DNA of 64,000 nt from contig CM055109.1 of assembly GCA_029204225.1 (NCBI GenBank), forward strand, positions 3,238,147 through 3,302,146. Direction: 5' to 3'. Within the stretch, counting starts at the first letter, position 1; every line of letters starts with the position of its first letter. Both the position numbers and the translations under genes were made by a program. The stretch is from Diphasiastrum complanatum (lineage: Eukaryota > Streptophyta > Lycopodiopsida > Lycopodiales > Lycopodiaceae). This document shows positions 24,728 to 34,950 of this stretch, in pieces. The notes beneath the pieces were generated by a model, which was not told the DNA's origin, searched no databases, and worked only from the letters and a program-made list of their open reading frames with translations.

Positions 24728-25525
24728 TCAATAATACACATAAGGGTCTAGTGGCCATATTAGATAACCTTGTTCATTGACAATTAGGTAGTCAAGGCAT
24801 TCCATCGGAGGATCCCAAGATAAATCTTGCTGACATAATGGATCTTCATAGGTCGGCGCAACTGGTTCCAATGTCATAGATTCCCCCAAATCATAATGTG
24901 GATTTGACATGTTTGCTTGATGCTCTTGTCTATCTAGGTATTCGAAGTATGCATCAGCTTGACGACTTTCCTCAGCAGTCAATATCATAGATTTAGGACA
25001 AGGCTTTATCATTGTAGGTTTTGGTTCTTGCCGTACAATTGGCCATTTTGGGCTTGGATTCCCTGGATTTGGCCTTTGAAGAATGGATATACCCCGAATT
25101 GGCATTGATTTGGGGGTCTGTTGAATTGTGGAACAATTAGAATTTGGTTGAATCTTGGTCGTTGAGGGGAAATCATCAACTTTAGTCTTCTCTTGGTCAT
25201 TGCACTTTTCCGTTGAAGGCTGCGTGATGACACTTTTTCTTGGATCTTGTGCTGAATTGCCTTCAAGTTGCCCTGTTGATGCTAGTCCCCTTTGTAATTC
25301 ATCCCTAAGAATTCTTCGCATTGAGTGCAAAAAAAGCCCTGACAGAATCTGCTGGAGTTCCTCGGTTGCCTGTGTCTTGATTTCCTCAACAGTCGTTGGC
25401 TTGATGAATTCTACCATTTTTGTCTTCTGTGATGGTTCTACTTGTTTGTCCGAGGGTATCTTTGCGTACCTTGGGACTTTTGTGAGATTTTCTTCTTCGT
25501 CACTCGTTTCATAACCCGGTGGCAC
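24728..25525 (-). pseudogene. Element A gag, C-terminal part
   Basis: Open for 265 residues, starting near PPGYETSDEEENLTKVPRY. Polar, rich in Pro, Gln, Lys and Glu, with no enzyme motif. It matches 60098-60300 in copy A' in its first part. It follows the zinc-knuckle region in element sense, after a frame break near 25530. The function would be part of Gag or a spacer; the lack of a DSG or DTG protease motif is notable. Confidence 0.6.
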
Positions 25526-26049
25526 TAAGATTTTTCTTTTGTAGTACGTTCAAGGTGGAAGGGTTACCACAAGTGCATGTCGGTCTACATAGACCAAATG
25601 CCTCCTGGCTATTTGTGAATTTCTCATCGGGCAATCTCAGCATGGATGATTAACTCTGCATTGTGAACACAAGGGATCAAATGTTGACGGATCCTCTCAG
25701 TGTAGATATTCAGCACGTCAGTGTTTTCCTCCGCATCCATAGCACCTAACTGAGTGCAGTATGCCATCACCTGTAAGTTGATAGGCATACACCGGTAACA
25801 GATTCCCCTTAGGATCTTCCACAAAATAGACTAGTAGACTGTTATGGTCCTCCATTGAATTCGGTGACATGCAAGAGGATATAACCAAAACTTCTATTTT
25901 GCCACTGTTTGTTGAAGAAACTCGTGATTTAGATGAATCAATCTAACATCCACCCTTCTGGTGAGCTCCTTGTTGGCTTGATTATGCTTCTGATCATTGA
26001 ACCGCTGGATCTTGCTGTCGACAAGCCTGTTGCTCTGTATTTTGTCCTT
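25526..26049 (-). pseudogene. Element A gag, zinc-knuckle region (broken)
   Basis: The segment corresponds to 60300-60800 in copy A', where the knuckles CYGCGEKHRRAEC and CSQCGVNHPCRDC are readable in one frame. Here the frame is shifted and the Cys/His positions are lost (the 25824-25624 frame starts MWKILRGICYRC like A' and then goes out of frame). Confidence 0.6.
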
Positions 26050-26559
26050 TTAACAAGCGCGGATTCTTGATTGGACACCTGGTACTTGGATGATCTCCAA
26101 AGTAGAAGGTACATTCGTCCTTTTCAAGAAAATAGAGCGAGCATAAACTTGCTGATAGCTTAAAGTGCAAGGTTCTGGGTCTTCTGCTACACTTGTTCTG
26201 CTTGACCTTGCTGCACTTTGTTGCCTTGCATGGGATTCCATTCTTGTTGGATCATTGCTCGTCGTCGACCTTTGTTCCTCTGATTCCCCATCTAGATAGA
26301 AAAAATCCTTCTTCCCGAGTGAGATTTCCATCTTGGCAGCATCCTTACAGAGTTGTACAGGTGACGCATAGGATGCTAATTCTGCCATACCAGATCTGAT
26401 CCATTTGGACAGTCCAGCATAGTATTTTTCCATGATGATCTGTTCAGGAATCGGTGGATGACAATCCTTCACTAGATGATAGATCCAATAGGTGTAGTCT
26501 GGGACTGTTTCAACAGTGAACTTTTTAAATTTCGATAATCCTACAAGGGTGGTCTCCAT
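26050..26559 (-). pseudogene. Element A gag, N-terminal domain
   Basis: 169 residues, start METTLVGLSKFKKFT. It has the look of a retrotransposon gag domain (YTYWIYHLVKDCHPPIPEQI, YYAGLSKWIRSGM). Copy A' has the same at 61283-61101 and onward with a stop. The frame ends RIRAC because the following zinc knuckle is out of frame. An upstream part of gag before this Met may exist in another frame. Confidence 0.7.
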
Positions 26560-27879
26560 AGTTCAGCACTAGAATGTCGCAAAGTAGCTGGTTGGTGAAT
26601 TGCTTCAAGATTTGCTCAATGACTCTGGTGTTCCAACCTTTTTTTTTTTTTTTAAGTGGAAGAAGAAAAAGAAGAGGAGAAAGGAACCAAGAAAAGAGGG
26701 ATCCATATGGATGTGAACAGAAACAGAAATGGATTTAACAAATAATCGCAATTAAAGTTACATTGTCAAGAGAATATGGAGATGGACAGAAGAGTGTGGA
26801 CAGAAGAGTGATGAATGGTTGGTATGGATGGTGGTGGAAACTGATTTTTCTTGGTATTAATCAACTTGATCTGAGGTTAGATTCAACTGCTCACCAAGCT
26901 GCGAGAGTTACTTCCCTAGGAAGCACAAAAAATCTTGAAAAAATTGCATTTTTTTGTGGTTTTTTGGCCAAATTTTGAGATTTTTTGGGAACTAATCTTT
27001 GCAGGCTAGTATGTGCTTGTATCTGAGTCAGATCCACTTGCTTACCAAGCTGCGAGAGTTACTTCCCAGAGAAACTAAAAAATTTGTTGTCTGAGAAGGT
27101 TCTAGGCCACTTTTTGCTCTTGGGAACCTTCATAGGGGCACTTTTTTTGAGATCTAACTCTCGCAGACTTCTCTGTGTCCTTGTCTCAGTGAGATAAAAC
27201 TTCAGAGAGCTCTACGAAGGTTACTTCCCAAGGAAACTCAAAAATTTGTTGTTTGAGAAGGTTCAAGGCCATTTTTTGCTCTTGGGAACCTTCACAAGGG
27301 CACTTTTTTTGGGATCTAACTCTTGCAGACTTCTCTGTGTCCTTGTCTCAGTGAGATGGAACTTCAGAGAGCTCTGCAAAGGTTAGTTTTGATTTTTGAA
27401 ATTTTTTTTCATTTTTACAAGGGACTTTTGAATTTTTATGGGTTTTTCTCTATTTTTTCAAAATCTATTGGGAAGTAGCCTTCACAGGCTTCTATGCAGG
27501 TCTGGGATAGTACCCTAGAGCTGCTGTCAGTCATGCGAAGGTTAGTTCTTGCTGGTTTTTGAGAAATCAAAATCTGATGGGATTTTGGCTCTTTTTTTCC
27601 CTCCAAAAACAGATTTTGAGCTTTTTTTTTTTGATTTTTATGGATTTTATGGATTAACGAAGGGATTGGGTGCTTGGATCGATTCTACCACCCCACAATC
27701 TCTCCCTACAATGCAAACAAACAAAAAAATCACAAAAAAACGGCAAAAACTAACACTACTCACACTATTCTACCCTTGAAATTTGATTTTTTTGATGAAA
27801 AAGAATGATGAGAGAGAAGAAAGAGAGAGATAGAGGAAAAGAGGAAGAGAGTAAGAAAGCTATGCGGCAAAATGAGTGT
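26560..27879 (-). other. Leader of element A
   Basis: Non-coding 1.3 kb between the 5' LTR and gag in element sense. It holds two imperfect direct repeats of about 170 bases (27040-27200 and 27210-27370, both with ACTTCTCTGTGTCCTTGTCT) and T-rich runs. The A' copy matches to 62136. Confidence 0.65.
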
Positions 27880-27905
27880 GTGGCGCTCCCCGACAACAGC
27901 GCCAC
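27880..27905 (-). other. Primer binding site of element A in a perfect inverted repeat
   Basis: Directly beside the 5' LTR; in element sense TGGCGCTGTTGTCGGGGA, close to the Asp-tRNA type. The 8-base arms GTGGCGCT and AGCGCCAC pair perfectly around a 10-base loop, so the primer site can fold into a hairpin. Confidence 0.8.
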
Positions 27906-28123
27906 TGTTGTGTCGTTAATGTAGCATAGGGGTCCGTCTCTGGGAGCGGCAACCTCGCCTTCACCTGCATAGCAAGAAGAGAGAGGGGGAGGAGAGAGAG
28001 GAGAAAGAGAGTGGAGAGAGGGAGAGAGAGAACACCTAGGTTGAGAAAGGCTTCGGGGGCTCATGCGCCTACCCAAAGCTATTCTATCCCAACGTAGGGA
28101 GAGAGGGAGAAGAGAGAGGGAGA

Positions 28124-28156
<33 letters not shown>

Positions 28157-28648
28157 ATGGAGATGGAGAAACCAAGAGAGTTTTATTAGAATGAGAATGG
28201 AAGATAATGCAATACAAAGGAAATGGCTCCCTCTTATAGATTTTAGAGGTGAGCCTCCTTCACTCTCATTGGCCACTTTATTGGGGCAAGGATTCTAATC
28301 CAAGCCTTTAAAATAAACACAACTTAAATCTATTGGTGCTAAGAAAGCACAAGGGCACTCACATGATTCATGTGAGTTTTAAGTTGGACCCTTTTAGCTT
28401 TTTATTTGCAACTTGATTTAGGGCCTCTAATGTCATTTTAGAGTTTTAAGCCCCTAGTCTCTTATTTCTAGGAATTACAACTTGCTACTTGTGCGCATTG
28501 GTGGCTGGGCTTATACACACAGGATGCCAGTGCCTTGCACTTATTATTCTACTGTACTGTGGCGGGGCCCACTAGGCAAGGCTTGGCCAACAATATTTTA
28601 AGTGGTGGGACCCACTTATTTATTTGTATACATGAAATACCCACAACA
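27906..28648 (-). repeat. 5' LTR of element A
   Basis: 743 bases, TGTTGTG...CACAACA, with the GTTAA duplication at 28649-28653 and the primer site at 27880-27905. The GA tract is short and broken here. Confidence 0.88.
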
Positions 28649-28653
28649 GTTAA

Positions 28654-30568
28654 TAAACCTTGAATCTTGCACTTCAGTTAAAGAATCTTGTTTGAAGAAT
28701 ATTCCTAAATCCAATATTTTACTTTTCCTAAGTTATGTGGACATATATCCAGTATCCTATAAATGATTATGGTGGGATTCCAGAAAATTATGATTGACGA
28801 ATCATATGAATCTAAATATTTATGATTGACGGATCATAAAGGGATACTTAATTATTGTCAGAGGACTATAAGGGATTGTAATGGTTCTTAAGTGTGATGA
28901 TTAATTTGAGGGAAGAAGAGTGGACATCAGAGATAGTAAGTGTGATCGAGAAATGTATTTCGCAATTAAGATTTTGTTAATCTCAGCAAATGATTGCTTA
29001 ATACCAGTTATTAATTGCTTGGATAGAATTCATCTAGTTGAATTCATAACTTATATCTTTGTAACCATTGAGTTATCCGCAGTTTTGGATGTCAATTATA
29101 ATGTTTAGAAGTAGAATCTGATAAAGATGCTTTCCGCCCGATTGAGGAGTCCTCACAGAGTTAATATGTGTGAGTTAGAGCCGTGGGTAAAGCATTAGAG
29201 GTTTCAGAGGCAAGATTTGCTTCTTTTCAAGCCATTGAAAAGTGCGTGAACAATGAAGACTCCGTTTAGGTTGTGAATGAAACACTCAGATCTGGAAATG
29301 CTCGATTCCTGCATGCAGAGTGGCGTGAAGAATGAGGGAGGGATGGCAGATGACCCAGGGAGGGGCGCGATCCTGCTTGAACTCCTTCTCTCTCTTGAAT
29401 AGGTCGCAGCTATAGGTCTTCTCTACCTCGATGGTGGCAGCTGTAGAAGTAGGCTATCCCTCCTTTAAAAGAAGTAACCCTATTTTTTGTTAAAAAAATC
29501 GAAGTAGGGGTCACAGTTCTGCTAGCCAAACCATTGAGGATAGAAAGTCGCTTGATATGAGATTCAAACAAGAATCTGAACACCTTGAGAATCTCTGTTC
29601 GCTGGTCACCAGTGTAGTAAAGCCATCTGTGAAATGAGCAGAGCACTGATATGAAAAACTTTGTATTCATTGGTTTTGTTGTGATGCTGTGATTTAGACA
29701 AAAGAATTAACATGTTTCAACACTACATTCTGATTCTTATAGGTTAATGATAAGCTTCAAATCCCCCGGGATCCAAGAGCATCAACTCTAGGGACAAGCT
29801 TCTATCAACTAACAGATCCAATATAATCTATATATCAATGTAAAGATCCAATAAAAAAAACATGCTACCCACAAGGGCTTCTCATGACCCATTGCAAAGT
29901 CTAAAAATAGGGTTTTTCTTTCTCTCAAGCACTGACTCTCATGCATGCTTCGGCTAATTATTACCCAGACCAGATTGCTACTATCATGGAGTTATACATG
30001 CACCTCCTATTCCAATCATTCATAATCATTTCTACTGTTCAGTATCTCAAGTCTGTATAAAGTAGAATATAAATGATTTTTTGGAAAGAGTTATCCATAC
30101 ATATTAACAAGAGTGTCAACAACAAGTCTCGGTTCTCACCAGCATATCATTAAATAATCATAACATTAGTTCCATAATTGTTTGTTACAGTTTATTTTCC
30201 AGGATAAATTGTATACACACAATCTATCAATAAACACAAACTAGTCCTGCATGTTACCAATCTTTAATGACATGAGAAACAAGCTACTAAATTCATACCC
30301 AAACCATGCTACACCCAATAGAAATCATCTCCAAAAAAAATTAGAATTGAATCACTCCACTTAGAGGCAATATTAACAAAAAAATAATCTGGTGGAAGTG
30401 CACTTTACCACCCTTCTTGCCAATATGCTTCAAACTAGAATTAGAGAATCTAAAACTCGATTTTCTCATTGAGAGTTCAGCACATCAATCTGGGACATAA
30501 ATCCATGTCCATCCGACTTCCAATCCGATGTAGAGCTTGTCTTCTTCCCTATCCAAGACCGATCTTAT
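28654..30568 (-). other. Internal region of element B, 5' part
   Basis: Continues B beyond nested A. No coding frame supported; a 29410-29670 minus ORF shows no family motif. AT-rich. Confidence 0.6.
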
Positions 30569-30584
30569 CCAGGCTCTAATACCA
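30569..30584 (-). other. Primer binding site of element B
   Basis: TGGTATTAGAGCCTGG in element sense, one base from the LTR end, one mismatch from the initiator Met-tRNA type TGGTATCAGAGC. Confidence 0.85.
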
Positions 30585-30585
30585 A

Positions 30586-31061
30586 TGTAAAGATCATGAA
30601 GGAACCCCTAAGATGAGGATATAAGAACACAATAGGAGAGACTATGGAGCCAAACCGCCCAACCAATCCTAGATCAAATTTGGATCTAGCCCCCAAGCCA
30701 TGCCATGTGAAGCAAGAGGAGAAGAGATGATCTGGTATCCTAAGCCCAATATGTTGACAGGAGAATCCCTACCTCATTATATAGAGAGTAGAGTCCTATG
30801 CATGAAACCATGCAATCTCCATGCAGGTCAACTATAAATAGGTCACATCTCTTCATGTAGTCTTCTTGCCTATATCCGTCACACAGGCATGCAATACTCC
30901 ATATGTCTCAGTTAGAGTGTCTGGGTCCTCTCAAGGTAATTAGTCACAAACAGGCCTCAACATGGAATTAAATCTCGGCGTGACCAATAATCTCGAACAC
31001 TGGAGGGCCGGTCTACCATATTAGGACTATTCCAGGTCCTTAACCAAATATGGCCATAACA
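30586..31061 (-). repeat. 5' LTR of element B
   Basis: 476 bases, TGTTATGGCCATATTTGG...CTTTACA in element sense; the ACAAT duplication follows at 31062-31066. Confidence 0.88.
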
Positions 31062-31066
31062 ACAAT

Positions 31067-32060
31067 ATTGAGAGAGGTTTTGATTTCGATAGATTCTTTG
31101 GATGGTGATGGTGGAGATGGATCTCCAAGCCAACTTCTAAGAAGATCCTCAAGGGAAATACAAAAGCCATCTAGGATTACATATGATGAGAATTGTAAGC
31201 AAGTTGAAGGTAATGCTATGCAAGTGGATGATGGTTTTCAAGGATTGGAAGATGGATATGGAAAAGAGGTCTTAATCAATGAATTTGATGGTCAACTGGA
31301 AAATCAAGAAGTTGATCTCAAAAGGCTTCAACAACACAAAAGGAAAGGTGGCAATTTGGAGCTAGTCAAGAGCATCAAAGAGAAATCAAGTGGCAAAGAT
31401 ACTTTGGATCTGATTTTACAGGTTATTGAAGATTTAAGTAAGGTCAAAGGAGCACCAAGGAAGTATTGTTCAAGTTACTTTACTTGTTTTATCTCATGTT
31501 TGAGCAATTTCATGTGAATGTGTGCAAATTGTCAAGATATGATAAAGCTAGCTACATTGTTTTGCATCATTTTGATGTTGGAGTTGTGCTAGCATTATTG
31601 GTTGGCTTTGTTGATGGAGATGAAGCTAAAGGAGACTCATTATATCACTCAATCATGATCAAGTCATCAAGTGATGATGATATCTTCTGGCAAGATGGAG
31701 ATGGAGGCTCATTCATGGAGTTTTATTGGAGGATACATATCAAGAAAGGACAAAGATGGAGGAGACAAGCAAGCAAGTGGTCATCACTCACATTTATTGT
31801 TTGGTTGCTACTATTTTCTAGAGATTTCAAAGATGGAAGCATGGACGAATCATTGCATTTACATTCTATTTGATTTTTCATCTTCTAGTTACATCTTGGC
31901 ATGTAAAATTGATGTAAGAAATAGTGAAGGATCCAATGTGGACACTATTTTCTATATCAATTATGCAAATTACTAGAAAACTATAGAAAGGAGGTCTATT
32001 CTTAGAATGAAGATCATTTTTTAGATCAAAGTTCGATGCTAAACCTAGTTGAAGAGGGAA
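31067..32060 (+). pseudogene. Copia element C', 3' coding part
   Basis: Homologous to 15940-16903. It starts in the linker before the RT region (RRSSREIQKPSRITYDE, matching RTPRHKVKPSRLTYDG in element D). A 155-residue frame ends at 31515-31517, then a second frame gives DVCKLSRYDKASYIVL and later DVRNSEGSNVDTIFYINY, as in C. A frame break lies near 31740 and a stop near 31974. Both C copies skip the reverse transcriptase core, so the deletion is ancestral. The left part is lost at the B insertion. Confidence 0.68.
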
Positions 32061-32380
32061 TGTGAGAAATTGTCAACTAGTTTGAGATTTATCATGTCTA
32101 GTTTAAAATGGCAATTTTGGCCAATATGCATTTTAAACTTAGAGATAAATTGTATATTGTTTATAAGGCCTAAGAATAGTTGATTTATTATTTTTAGCAT
32201 GTTAGGCAAGTTGATAAGGTCACATATAGACCTATTGCTATTGGTTGGTTTAGGTGCATTGAATCTAGTCCATTGTTTGGAATAGATCTAGAACCTTCCA
32301 AATGTTGATAAGCTAGGGCAAGCCCATCCAAATAGGTCAAGGACCTGTTATATATAGTGTACAAGCATGGGAAGAGTTCA

Positions 32381-32472
<92 letters not shown>

Positions 32473-32794
32473 GCTTATGGAAGTGATCTCTTTGGGTTTC
32501 CGATCCATATCCATTTTTGCATTGTTTTGGTCATATCTTGAATTTGTGTGTGTAGAATGCTATTGTGACTTATGTATTGGATCCACAGGTGTGAAATGTG
32601 TTGTGGTACAGCCATTGTACAGATAGAAACAACAACTTATTATACTTATGCTATTTTGTCAATATCTTGTTGAGTTTACATCTTCTATGTGTAATAGATG
32701 TCAGATTTCTACATTGTAAATTATGCTTAATGTGCTATCTTTTGTAACCAAAGATCAAAGGGCTTAATTAGTTCTTAGTGATATTTTCTTCACA
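32061..32794 (+). repeat. 3' LTR of copia element C'
   Basis: Begins TGTGAGAAATTGTCAACTAG, ends TTTTCTTCACA, which are mutually inverted ends. TATA-like GTTATATATAGTG at 32347-32359, followed 30 bases on by a TC microsatellite. CACAGGTGTG at 32584-32593 corresponds to the palindrome in C and D LTRs. Confidence 0.7.
32389..32470 (+). repeat. (TC)n microsatellite, about 41 units
   Basis: Uninterrupted TC in the transcript-leader position of the C' LTR; the C LTR has only a short pyrimidine run here (17216-17240). Confidence 0.96.
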
Positions 32795-33785
32795 GTAAGC
32801 ATCCAATCAGAGGTTACAAGCATTCTTCTAAGGTTCATTAAAGAGGCATAGAGGATTCTATCAAGTCCAACAAGCAATCATAAGCTCAGATCATGCAAAA
32901 ATTGCATTTTATGAAGTCCCTCAATAAGCAAAACTTCAAGATTTTGGTGTCTGAGCCTCCTAACTTCAACTTGGGTGCATGATGTCTCAAATCAGAGGAA
33001 TCCATCACATCTTTCAGCTTGTAAAAAGATCCAGCAGGTTTAGACCACCTATTTAGAGTTATTCAAACTCAAAAAACCTCAAAAATACATTATTTTTTGA
33101 CTTTTTGACAGTCTTAATGGTGCTCAATCCTAACCAAACTTTATGAAAGCCTTAGGAAAGCATCATTACACCTCTAAAAATGTGCATGCAAAATATTAGT
33201 CATGGATTTTATGAATATCTTAAAAATAGTGAAAAAATCAACCAAAAAGACCATGTTTTTTTTATCATTTTTGCAAACATTTGTGGATCAAAACTACATG
33301 AAAGTGAAATTAGGCCAGATCTATTATAAATAAATCACATGCAAGAACTTAAAGTCTTTATTTTAGTCAATCATGGTTCATATAGCCCATATATAGTCCA
33401 AAAACCTCAATTTTTGGCTAAAAACCACTATCTAAACCCCATTTTGACTTTTCAACTAGCATGCAATCATTAGAATCAATTATAATGACTGTAAAACAGC
33501 AAGTACAATTCTGGAAAATGTTCAAGATCAGTAGTTTTGATGAATTTGAAGCAAAAATTTTGAATTCTAGTTGAAAAATCTCAAAAAGCCGTAAAAAATC
33601 CATTGATTTCCATCATTTTCTATGGAAAAAGTCCATAATCACGACCAATCGGCTGAAAGTACATCAAGATCTAAGAAGCCAACTACTTGGATGCCAATTC
33701 AACCACCTGTAAGCAAAAAAGTAAAGAGATCCACCAAAAAGCTACAAAAAACAAGAATCTCGACTCCACTTTTGATTGATGTAAT
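32795..33785 (-). other. Interior fragment of element I
   Basis: AT-rich, no coding frame of note. Because the primer site at 33786-33801 points this way, it should be the start of the interior of a B-like element. The rest of that element is absent. Confidence 0.4.
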
Positions 33786-33801
33786 CCTAGCTCTGATACC
33801 A
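33786..33801 (-). other. Primer binding site of element I
   Basis: TGGTATCAGAGCTAGG in minus sense, a perfect initiator Met-tRNA core. Confidence 0.85.
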
Positions 33802-33807
33802 CTAAAA

Positions 33808-34287
33808 TGATCGCCAAGTGAAGATCTTCTCAAATCCTGTTACATGCAACCAAAAGGACACCTATGGAACAAAACCACCCAACCAACATGAAATGGCTAG
33901 TTAAAACCCTAACCGCTTTACTCCCAAGCCAAGGTGATTGAATGCAAGACAGGAGGGGATCCTAGCTTTTGAAATCAAAATAGACAATGAGGAGATGGGC
34001 AAGTTCCACTAGGTTATATAATCTCCAAGAGATAGAGAATATTTTCTCTAGGATCCCTCCATTCCTATCAAAAGCATTTGACCTCCTATTCTTGCACAAA
34101 AGTCGTCAACCACCATGCAAAAGCTCCATAGGTCCAATTAGAGTACCTGGGCCCTCATAAGATTATTAATTACATTACCGGCCAAGCCCGGAATGTCGTG
34201 GCGTGAATAACAACCTTATACACTGGAGTACCGACTATCCATGTCATGAATTATTCCAAATCCCACATACTGGGCATGGACGTAACA
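33808..34287 (-). repeat. 5' LTR of element I (B-like)
   Basis: In minus sense TGTTACGTCCATGCCCAG to CACTTGGCGATCA, about 480 bases. Length, start and several inner blocks (for example CTCCAGTGTATAAGG against CTCCAGTGTTCGAGA) resemble the B LTR, so it is a diverged relative. No second LTR is in the window. Confidence 0.68.
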
Positions 34288-34683
34288 GTAAGTGTTGATC
34301 TCTTATGGCATTCAAGCATTTATTTGGCAATGGATTTTTCACGGCCATTCAAGGGGCATCCTCTGTGCAAGAGATACTTGAGTATCTGATCATATCTATA
34401 GAATATAGGCGGTTTAGGATAGCTTTCTAGGTGGAACGGTGTTTGTATATATCTCTTCCCAGTTGGTCAACTAGAAAAAAAAAATGCTCTATTCACAACC
34501 TTGAAGAGAAGACTTTAATATCAAAGTGGACTGTTTTGATGAGATTTTGGGAAGATCTAACCAACTAGGGATTTATTACGGCCTAAAATTTCAAGAGTAA
34601 AATTGAAGAAGAAGCCACACTGATTTACAATATTATTATCAAATTATTGGCATGTCCTAGTGAATTGAATAAATTTCTCAAAG
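34288..34683. other. Spacer with no feature seen
   Basis: AT-rich, no ORF, repeat or promoter I can support. Lies downstream of the receptor kinase gene. Confidence 0.5.
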
Positions 34684-34819
34684 AATATAAATGAAATGTA
34701 GTGGTCAAAACCATCATTCTCACTAAGAATCTTCACATATTCATGACTGAGAAAATATAAATGAAATGTAGTGGTCAAAACCATCATTCTCACTAAGAAT
34801 CTTCACATATTCATGACTG
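34684..34819. repeat. 70-base tandem duplication
   Basis: Two adjacent copies with period 70 (34684-34753 and 34754-34818), practically identical. It lies 130 bases past the stop of the receptor kinase gene and could be in its 3' UTR. Confidence 0.92.
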
Positions 34820-34950
34820 GAATCATATTGTCTGGACAGAATGTAGAGATGGAAGTTGGATTCAATCTCATGAAATTTTTTCCTTGATATGTAAGAGAAT
34901 GTAAGGTTTACCTTTGTTGTACTTGGCCAGTTTTTTTGCAGCAAGATGCC

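Noticed and set aside
26050-27400. Repeated blocks at 26.9-27.4 kb seen as a possible repeat array or CRISPR-like structure
   Set aside because: They are imperfect long repeats in the leader of element A with no regular spacer pattern, and the genome is a plant's.
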